This document shows positions 7,594-12,034 of a DNA stretch of 12,034 nucleotides, piece by piece (positions within the stretch are counted from its first letter, which is position 1; every line of letters begins with the position of its first letter). The stretch is from Schleiferiaceae bacterium (lineage in GTDB: Bacteria > Bacteroidota > Bacteroidia > Flavobacteriales > Schleiferiaceae), in contig JAKMGS010000048.1 of assembly GCA_022424815.1 (NCBI GenBank), positions 1 to 12,034 on the forward strand, written 5' to 3'. A program made the position numbers and the translations under genes. Below the pieces are notes generated by a model that had not been told where the DNA came from, searched no databases, and saw nothing but the letters and a program-made list of their open reading frames with translations.

Positions 7594-8724
7594 CTAGAGT
7601 CTTTGTTCTAATTTAGGAATCATTTGGTTCTTCCAGCTTGCAAAATCACCAGCGATGATGTGTTCGCGTGCTTGCTCTACCAGCCAGAGGTAGAACCTGA
7701 TGTTATGCATAGAAGCAATTTGGGCGCCTAAGGATTCTTTACTGTGAATCAGGTGGCGCGCGTAGGCGAGGGTATATTGTGAATCGACAAAGCTCGAACC
7801 ATTAGGATCGAGCGGTTCGTGGACATTTTCCCATTTCTTATTGCGGAGGTTGATAATTCCTTCGCTCGTAAAAATTTGGCCGTTTCGGCCGTTTCTCGTG
7901 GGCATGACACAATCGAACATATCTACTCCCAACGAAATGTTTTCCAAAATATTGGCTGGTGTACCCACGCCCATCAAATACCTGGGCTTGTCCGCGGGGA
8001 GAATGCGGCAAGCGCCCGCGGCATGTTTGTACATTTCCTCGGCAGGCTCACCCACGCTCAATCCTCCAATGGCATTGCCATCTGCATTTTTACTGGCGAT
8101 GTATTCTGCGCTTTCATCGCGCAGGTCGTCGTAGGTGGAGCCTTGAACGATGGGGAACAGGCTTTGTGAGTATCCGTAGAGCGGGTCCACTTGGTCCAAG
8201 CGGTCGAAACAGCGATCGAGCCAGCGATGGGTCATGTGCATGCTATCCTTGGCGTACTCATAGTTGGACGGATATGGTGGGCATTCGTCGAAGGCCATGA
8301 TGATATCTGCGCCTATTTCGCGCTGAATGTCCATGACGCGTTCCGGGGTGAACAAATGCTTGGTCCCGTCGATGTGGCTGGCGAAGGTGGCTCCTTCCTC
8401 GGTGATCTTCCGTTGATTCGCGAGACTATATACTTGGTAGCCGCCACTATCTGTGAGGATGGGGCGGTCCCAGCCGTTGAATTTATGGAGTCCACCGGCG
8501 GCTTTTAAGATTTCTGTACCGGGGCGCAGAAAAAGGTGGTAGGTATTCCCTAGGATGATTTGGGCCTTGGTATCCTCCTTGAGGTCCTTGGTATGCACGC
8601 CTTTGACCGTACCTGCAGTACCCACCGGCATAAAAATGGGAGTTTGTATGTTGCCGTGGTCGGTCTCAAGGGTTCCGGCTCTTGCGAAACTTTTATCGTC
8701 CGTATGTAATAAGGTGAACTTCAT
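7594..8724 (-). CDS. tgt: tRNA-guanine transglycosylase (queuine/preQ1 tRNA-ribosyltransferase)
   Basis: This 376-residue enzyme swaps guanine 34 in GUN-anticodon tRNAs for preQ1, a step of queuosine synthesis. Family blocks are complete: NTYHLFLRPG (60-69), TDSGGYQVYSL (91-101) with Asp92 (E. coli Asp89), MAFDECPPYP (143-152), PIVQGS (191-196), GGLSVGEP (220-227) and the nucleophile region DMFDCVMPTRNGRNG (268-282) with Asp271 (E. coli Asp264). The zinc site is unusual: the E. coli CDCYTC aligns without gaps to GSSFVD (309-314), so all three cysteine ligands are absent, although the fourth ligand position keeps His340. The protein is otherwise full length. The ATG at 8724 is chosen over the TTG-type extension to 8748 because MKFTLLHTD fits the family and a promoter element lies 6 bases upstream. 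It is the first gene of the minus-strand cluster. Confidence 0.96.
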   Translation of the reverse strand: MKFTLLHTDDKSFARAGTLETDHGNIQTPIFMPVGTAGTVKGVHTKDLKEDTKAQIILGNTYHLFLRPGTEILKAAGGLHKFNGWDRPILTDSGGYQVYSLANQRKITEEGATFASHIDGTKHLFTPERVMDIQREIGADIIMAFDECPPYPSNYEYAKDSMHMTHRWLDRCFDRLDQVDPLYGYSQSLFPIVQGSTYDDLRDESAEYIASKNADGNAIGGLSVGEPAEEMYKHAAGACRILPADKPRYLMGVGTPANILENISLGVDMFDCVMPTRNGRNGQIFTSEGIINLRNKKWENVHEPLDPNGSSFVDSQYTLAYARHLIHSKESLGAQIASMHNIRFYLWLVEQAREHIIAGDFASWKNQMIPKLEQRL

Positions 8725-8730
8725 GTAGCG

Positions 8731-8738
8731 CAAAAGTA
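8731..8738 (-). promoter_or_regulatory. Candidate -7 promoter element for the tgt operon
   Basis: Minus-strand TACTTTTG fits the Bacteroidetes -7 consensus TAnnTTTG exactly. It ends 6 bases before the tgt ATG, so transcription would begin at or within a few bases of the start codon. I see no good -33 TTTG at the usual spacing. It would drive the whole six-gene cluster. Confidence 0.6.
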
Positions 8739-8750
8739 CGGCACCCACGC

Positions 8751-8758
8751 TATCTTTG
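8751..8758 (+). promoter_or_regulatory. Candidate -7 promoter element for rsmG
   Basis: TATCTTTG fits TAnnTTTG exactly and ends only 4 bases before the rsmG ATG, which predicts a leaderless or nearly leaderless mRNA. It lies 12 bases from the opposing tgt element, so polymerases bound to the two promoters should interfere. No clear -33 element is visible. Confidence 0.6.
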
Positions 8759-8762
8759 GCCC

Positions 8763-9413
8763 ATGCAAACAGTAGAACTCATCTATGGTCATTTTCCTGG
8801 GTTGTCCCAGAAGCAGCAGGACCAATTCGCTGCACTATTTGACCTCTACACGGAATGGAATGCGAAAATCAATGTGATCTCTCGCAAGGATATGGACAGC
8901 TTCTACGAAAAGCACGTCTTACATTCTCTTGGCATTGCCAAAATTTACTCCTTCAAGTCGGGACAAAAAGTCTTGGACGTGGGCACAGGTGGTGGCTTTC
9001 CTGGTATTCCGCTGGCCATTCTCTTTCCAGAGACTCAATTCCATTTGGTAGATTCCATCGGAAAGAAAATCAAGGTGGTCGAGGCAGTGGCTGAAGCTCT
9101 GGGTTTGGAAAATATTAAGGCATCTCACGGACGTGCGGAGCAGTTCAAAGGGCCGTACGATTTTGTAGTGAGCCGTGCGGTGACCCACATGCAACGCTTC
9201 TTGCCTTGGATCAAGGGTAAGATTGCATCGAAGAACTTGGACCCCGATCGTGTGAACGGGCTCTTGTATTTGAAAGGCGGTGATTTGGCCGAGGAATTGG
9301 GCCCGCTGAAGGCTCGAATTTCTGCGCTGTCTAGACATTTCGACGGCGAATTCTTTGAAACGAAGAAGGTGGTCTACTTGCCGAAAAGCGAAATCAACAA
9401 TTTTAGAGGATAA
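8763..9413 (+). CDS. rsmG: 16S rRNA (guanine527-N7)-methyltransferase RsmG
   Basis: This 216-residue SAM-dependent enzyme makes m7G527 in the 530 loop of 16S rRNA. Its loss is known in other bacteria to give low-level streptomycin resistance. Visible features are the N-terminal helical segment with EWNAKINVISRKD (31-43), HVLHSL (51-56), SAM-binding motif I VLDVGTGGGFPGIPLAI (70-86), the acidic residue after the second strand in HLVDS (Asp97), SRAV (137-140) and YLKGG (169-173). Length is normal for the family. The ATG at 8763 follows a TAnnTTTG promoter element by 4 bases, with no Shine-Dalgarno sequence. It is divergent from tgt, and it is followed at once by a strong hairpin terminator, so it is probably monocistronic. 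Confidence 0.96.
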   Translation: MQTVELIYGHFPGLSQKQQDQFAALFDLYTEWNAKINVISRKDMDSFYEKHVLHSLGIAKIYSFKSGQKVLDVGTGGGFPGIPLAILFPETQFHLVDSIGKKIKVVEAVAEALGLENIKASHGRAEQFKGPYDFVVSRAVTHMQRFLPWIKGKIASKNLDPDRVNGLLYLKGGDLAEELGPLKARISALSRHFDGEFFETKKVVYLPKSEINNFRG

Positions 9414-9441
9414 AAAAAGGCGCCCTCGGGGCGCCTTTTTT
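9412..9441. terminator. Bidirectional intrinsic terminator between rsmG and pruA
   Basis: A perfect 7-base-pair GC-rich stem, GGCGCCC (9419-9425) with GGGCGCC (9429-9435), closes a TCG loop. It has seven As before it (9412-9418) and six Ts after it (9436-9441), so the A/T tracts extend the stem and serve as a U-tract on either strand. It overlaps the rsmG stop codon and lies 26 bases past the pruA stop, so it fits termination of both convergent genes. Confidence 0.93.
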
Positions 9442-9467
9442 ATGTAGAGGACGAAAAAATTTTCGTC

Positions 9468-11093
9468 TTACCCTAGGAATGGGTAACGGTAATCTGTTGT
9501 AGGAACCAAGGTCTCCTTGATGGTACGAGCATTGACCCAACGCAATAGGTTGAGGTAAGATCCTGCCTTGTCGTTCGTTCCTGAACCACGTGCACCCCCG
9601 AACGGCTGCTGGCCCACAACGGCACCTGTTGGCTTATCGTTGATGTAGAAGTTACCGGCGGCATTCTCCAATCTGTTGGTGGCTTCAATGGCTATGTAAC
9701 GATCGCCTGAGAAAATGGATCCGGTCAAGGCATATTCAGAAGTGCTGTCCACAAGGTCAAGCATGCTGTCCCAATCCGCATCAGCGTACACATAGATGGT
9801 CAACACAGGGCCAAAGATTTCTTCCACCATGGTGCGGAACTTAGGATTTGTAGTCACCACAACTGTAGGCTCGATGAAGTATCCTTTGCTCTTGTCGTAT
9901 CCGCCACCTGCGATAATCTCAGCATCACTTTGCTCTTTTACGTACTCGATGTACGAAGCAATTTTGTCGAAGGCTTTCTCGTCGATCACCGCATTAATGA
10001 AGTTACCCATATCTTCTGGGGTTCCCATTTTGAAGGTGGCGAGGTCAGCCAAAAGTTCTTCTTTCACTGCCGGCCACATGCTCTGAGGAATGTAGGCACG
10101 TGAGGCCGCAGAACATTTTTGTCCTTGGAATTCGAAGGCACCGCGACTTAGGGCTGTGCTCACTTCCTTGCTCTTGGCAGAAGGGTGTACTACGACGAAG
10201 TCCTTACCACCAGTCTCCCCAACGATACGTGGGTACGAGCGGTATTTGTGGATGTTATTTCCGATGGTTTTCCAAAGGTTTTGGAATACGCCGGTAGATC
10301 CTGTGAAGTGGATGCCTGCGAAATCTTTGTGTTCGAAAATCACATCACCTGCGACAGGGCCACTAACATATACAAGGTTGATGACACCGTCCGGTAGGCC
10401 CGCCTCACGGAAGATTTCCATGACGACGTTTGCAGAATAGATTTGCGAGTTGGCCGGCTTCCATACGACGGTGTTGCCCATCAAGGCAGCCGAAGAAGGA
10501 AGGTTACCAGCAATGGCGGTAAAGTTGAAAGGTGTAAGGGCGAAAACGAATCCTTCCAGTGGACGGTATTCCATACGGTTCCATACCCCTGGAGAGCTTT
10601 CCGGTTGTTCGCTGTAAATCTGCGTCATGTATTCGACATTGAAGCGAAGGAAATCGGCCAATTCACATACTGAATCAATCTCACTTTGGAAACAGTTCTT
10701 GCCTTGTGCTAACATGGTGGCTGCATTGATTGTATAGCGGTACTTCCCACTGATCAGTTCTGCGGCTTTCAAGAAAATAGACGCGCGGTGTTCCCAAGGC
10801 ATATTAGACCAGCGGTCTTTCGCTGCTAGTGCCGCTTCAATGGCTGCTTCCACGTGGCTCGCATCGCCTTTGTGGAAGGTGCCGATCACGTGTTGGTGAT
10901 CGTGCGGAGGGGTGAGGTTACCGGTGTTGCCCGTGCGCACTTCTTCGCCGCCGATGTACATGGGTACGTCCACTTGGGCGTTGAATTGCGCCTTGTAAGA
11001 GGCTAATAATGCTTCGCGTTCAGGAGTGCCTGGTGCATAATCGTAGATAGGCTCGTTGGCAGCAACAGGTACATTGAAAATTCCGTTCGACAT
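9468..11093 (-). CDS. pruA: L-glutamate gamma-semialdehyde (1-pyrroline-5-carboxylate) dehydrogenase
   Basis: This 541-residue aldehyde dehydrogenase oxidises glutamate semialdehyde to glutamate with NAD+, the second step of proline breakdown. It is a stand-alone enzyme of the long 'group 1' type, like the mitochondrial ALDH4A1 form; there is no fused proline dehydrogenase domain. Visible motifs are the oxyanion Asn in TPFNFTA (187-193, Asn190), cofactor-binding WKPA (211-214, Lys212), GSTGVF (265-270), general-base Glu293 in GETGGK (292-297), catalytic Cys327 in FQGQKCSAASR (322-332), and EEIFGPV (424-430). The C-terminal oligomerisation segment is intact. The ATG at 11093 is preceded by an A-rich leader (AACCAAAATCCCATAAC) with no Shine-Dalgarno and a TAnnTTTG element 30 bases upstream. 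No proline dehydrogenase gene lies in the window, so it appears to be a single-gene unit. Confidence 0.95.
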   Translation of the reverse strand: MSNGIFNVPVAANEPIYDYAPGTPEREALLASYKAQFNAQVDVPMYIGGEEVRTGNTGNLTPPHDHQHVIGTFHKGDASHVEAAIEAALAAKDRWSNMPWEHRASIFLKAAELISGKYRYTINAATMLAQGKNCFQSEIDSVCELADFLRFNVEYMTQIYSEQPESSPGVWNRMEYRPLEGFVFALTPFNFTAIAGNLPSSAALMGNTVVWKPANSQIYSANVVMEIFREAGLPDGVINLVYVSGPVAGDVIFEHKDFAGIHFTGSTGVFQNLWKTIGNNIHKYRSYPRIVGETGGKDFVVVHPSAKSKEVSTALSRGAFEFQGQKCSAASRAYIPQSMWPAVKEELLADLATFKMGTPEDMGNFINAVIDEKAFDKIASYIEYVKEQSDAEIIAGGGYDKSKGYFIEPTVVVTTNPKFRTMVEEIFGPVLTIYVYADADWDSMLDLVDSTSEYALTGSIFSGDRYIAIEATNRLENAAGNFYINDKPTGAVVGQQPFGGARGSGTNDKAGSYLNLLRWVNARTIKETLVPTTDYRYPFLG

Positions 11094-11123
11094 GTTATGG
11101 GATTTTGGTTCTTAACAATGCTT

Positions 11124-11131
11124 CAAAGTTA
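11124..11131 (-). promoter_or_regulatory. Candidate -7 promoter element for pruA
   Basis: Minus-strand TAACTTTG matches TAnnTTTG exactly. Transcription would start near 11117, giving a leader of roughly 24 bases. No convincing -33 TTTG is present; a TTTT run is the nearest candidate. Confidence 0.55.
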
Positions 11132-11164
11132 AGGTGTACGAAGCGGAAAAGCCGTAACTATTGA

Positions 11165-11172
11165 TACGTTTG
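11165..11172 (+). promoter_or_regulatory. Second, distal candidate -7 element facing serC
   Basis: TACGTTTG matches TAnnTTTG exactly. It lies 114 bases before the serC ATG, so a transcript from here would carry a leader of about 110 bases that includes the weak hairpin at 11182-11201. It may be a chance match. Confidence 0.3.
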
Positions 11173-11257
11173 TAAGGGAAGGGGCTAATTGTTGATTACC
11201 CGTGAAAAATCATCTAAACTTTTTGTGCCAATTACGCCTTAAGGTAGGTAGACATTT

Positions 11258-11265
11258 TACATTTG
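11258..11265 (+). promoter_or_regulatory. Candidate -7 promoter element for serC (proximal)
   Basis: TACATTTG matches TAnnTTTG exactly and ends 21 bases before the serC ATG, predicting a leader of about 15 bases. The short leader has no Shine-Dalgarno sequence, in line with the other genes here. The nearest upstream TTTG (11222-11225) is too far to be a standard -33 element. Confidence 0.55.
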
Positions 11266-11286
11266 TCGCTCACTTTAATTGCTCAT

Positions 11287-12034
11287 ATGAAAACGCATAA
11301 TTTTTCCGCTGGTCCATGTATTCTTCCTGGCCAAGTGTTTGAAGAAGCTTCTAAAGCATTATTAGATTTTGACGGATTAGGGTTGTCTGTTGTTGAAATC
11401 TCACACCGCAGCAAGAATTTTGTTGCCGTGATGAACGAGGCGGTCGCCTTAGTTAAAGAAACCTTGAACGTGCCAGATACCCACGAGGTAATCTTTCTTC
11501 AAGGGGGTGCGTCATTGCAGTTCGCGATGGTAGCCTACAACTTCTTGACGGACACCGGCAAAGCACAATACCTCGATACAGGGGCTTGGGCAAGCAAGGC
11601 TTTGAAAGAGGCAGTAGGATTAGGCAGTGCAGAGGCTATTGCTTCTTCTAAGGAGGCGAACTACAACTTTATTCCAAAAGGGTACAGCATCGATCCTGCA
11701 GCGGATTACTTCCACTGCACGTCGAACAATACCATCTACGGAACACAGATGAAGTCGTTCCCAGAAACTGACGTTCCAGTGATTTGTGATATGAGCTCGG
11801 ATATTTTCTCTCGTCCTGTGGATGTGAGTAAATTCGATTTGATTTACGCGGGCGCACAGAAAAACTTGGGCCCTGCGGGAGCGACTTTGGTGATCGTGCG
11901 CAAGGATGCCCTCGGGAAATCTGGACGCTACATCCCAACGATGTTAAAGTACACTACGCACATTGAGAAAGAGAGCATGTTCAACACGCCTCCGGTATTC
12001 TCTGTGTATGTAAGCATGTTGACCTTACGTTGGT
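11287..12034 (+). CDS. serC: Phosphoserine aminotransferase, C-terminus missing
   Basis: The frame is open from the ATG at 11287 to the window end, giving 249 residues of a family that is usually about 350-360 long. SerC is a PLP enzyme that converts 3-phosphohydroxypyruvate and glutamate to phosphoserine in serine synthesis; the same activity can serve PLP synthesis. The start is the canonical N-terminus (MKTHNFSAGPCILP). Other blocks are SHRSKNF (39-45), LQGGASLQF (71-79), Trp101 (E. coli Trp102) in DTGAWASKA, HCTSNNTIYG (143-152), the PLP-ring Asp168 in ICDMSSD (166-172), and the PLP Schiff-base Lys192 in YAGAQKNLGPAG (187-198). The gene is divergent from pruA. The missing part is a window-edge effect; no stop or frameshift is seen. 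Confidence 0.96.
   Translation, partial: MKTHNFSAGPCILPGQVFEEASKALLDFDGLGLSVVEISHRSKNFVAVMNEAVALVKETLNVPDTHEVIFLQGGASLQFAMVAYNFLTDTGKAQYLDTGAWASKALKEAVGLGSAEAIASSKEANYNFIPKGYSIDPAADYFHCTSNNTIYGTQMKSFPETDVPVICDMSSDIFSRPVDVSKFDLIYAGAQKNLGPAGATLVIVRKDALGKSGRYIPTMLKYTTHIEKESMFNTPPVFSVYVSMLTLRW

Larger units (their letters stand above)
11094..11286. other. Divergent intergenic region between pruA and serC
   Basis: This 193-base non-coding stretch is the longest in the window. It holds three matches to the Bacteroidetes -7 consensus TAnnTTTG (one facing pruA, two facing serC), where about 0.1 would be expected by chance for six fixed bases on both strands. A weak hairpin lies at 11182-11201 (GGG-C-TAAT, loop TGTTG, ATTA-CCC, with one bulged C). 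I see no tRNA, riboswitch or small ORF worth calling. Confidence 0.6.

Noticed and set aside
7819..8508. Several open frames opposite tgt
   Set aside because: They are antisense shadows with no domain-like pattern, and they overlap a well-supported gene.
8725..8748. Upstream start for Tgt
   Set aside because: It would run through the candidate promoter, and MKFTLLHTD at 8724 fits the family start.
11669..11938. Minus-strand 89-codon frame inside serC
   Set aside because: It is a shadow of serC, which has clear catalytic motifs on the plus strand.
1..12034. Search for CRISPR, IS elements, tRNA or rRNA genes, toxin-antitoxin pairs and defence genes
   Set aside because: No repeat array, transposase motif, terminal inverted repeat or RNA-gene pattern was seen; the window is nearly fully covered by housekeeping genes.

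Overview
This window looks like core chromosome of a Bacteroidota bacterium, most likely a member of the Flavobacteriales. Four things point there. The proteins closely resemble flavobacterial versions of AccA, Tgt, RsmG and a long-form P5C dehydrogenase. There is an outer-membrane barrel of the Bacteroidetes 'putative porin' type. One gene belongs to the Bacteroidetes family often labelled 'asparagine synthetase B'. The gene starts lack clear Shine-Dalgarno sequences and carry Bacteroidetes-type TAnnTTTG promoter elements just upstream. Base composition is moderate, higher in the housekeeping genes than in the porin gene by eye. A finer taxonomic placement cannot be read from this window.

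Layout. Positions 1-1710 (+) hold the 3' part of the porin gene, which is cut by the window edge. It converges with a six-gene minus-strand cluster spanning 8724 down to 1707: tgt, an LptF/LptG-type permease, an EamA/DMT transporter, accA, dnaB and the secreted 'asparagine synthetase B'-like protein. Gaps inside the cluster are 4, 6, 38, 9 and 4 bases, so it is probably one operon read from a promoter just upstream of tgt. rsmG (8763-9413, +) is divergent from tgt across only 38 bases, and each gene has its own TAnnTTTG element there. rsmG ends at a strong bidirectional terminator (9412-9441), shared with the convergent P5C dehydrogenase gene pruA (9468-11093, -). A 193-base divergent promoter region separates pruA from serC (11287 to the window end, +, cut by the edge).

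How the genes fit together. The cluster mixes envelope and information processing: tRNA queuosine modification (tgt), LPS transport to the outer membrane (LptF/G), the first committed step of fatty-acid synthesis (accA), replication (dnaB) and an exported protein of unknown role. rsmG adds rRNA modification, pruA proline breakdown to glutamate, and serC serine synthesis (its amino donor is glutamate). I see no mobile element, CRISPR array, tRNA, rRNA, toxin-antitoxin pair or defence system.

The window is mostly ordinary. The points worth a second look are: a Tgt that has lost all three zinc-binding cysteines; a DnaB with an SSB-like C-terminal tip; the mislabelled exported protein encoded directly after dnaB; back-to-back promoters giving nearly leaderless transcripts; and a convergent gene pair whose stop codons share one CTAG.
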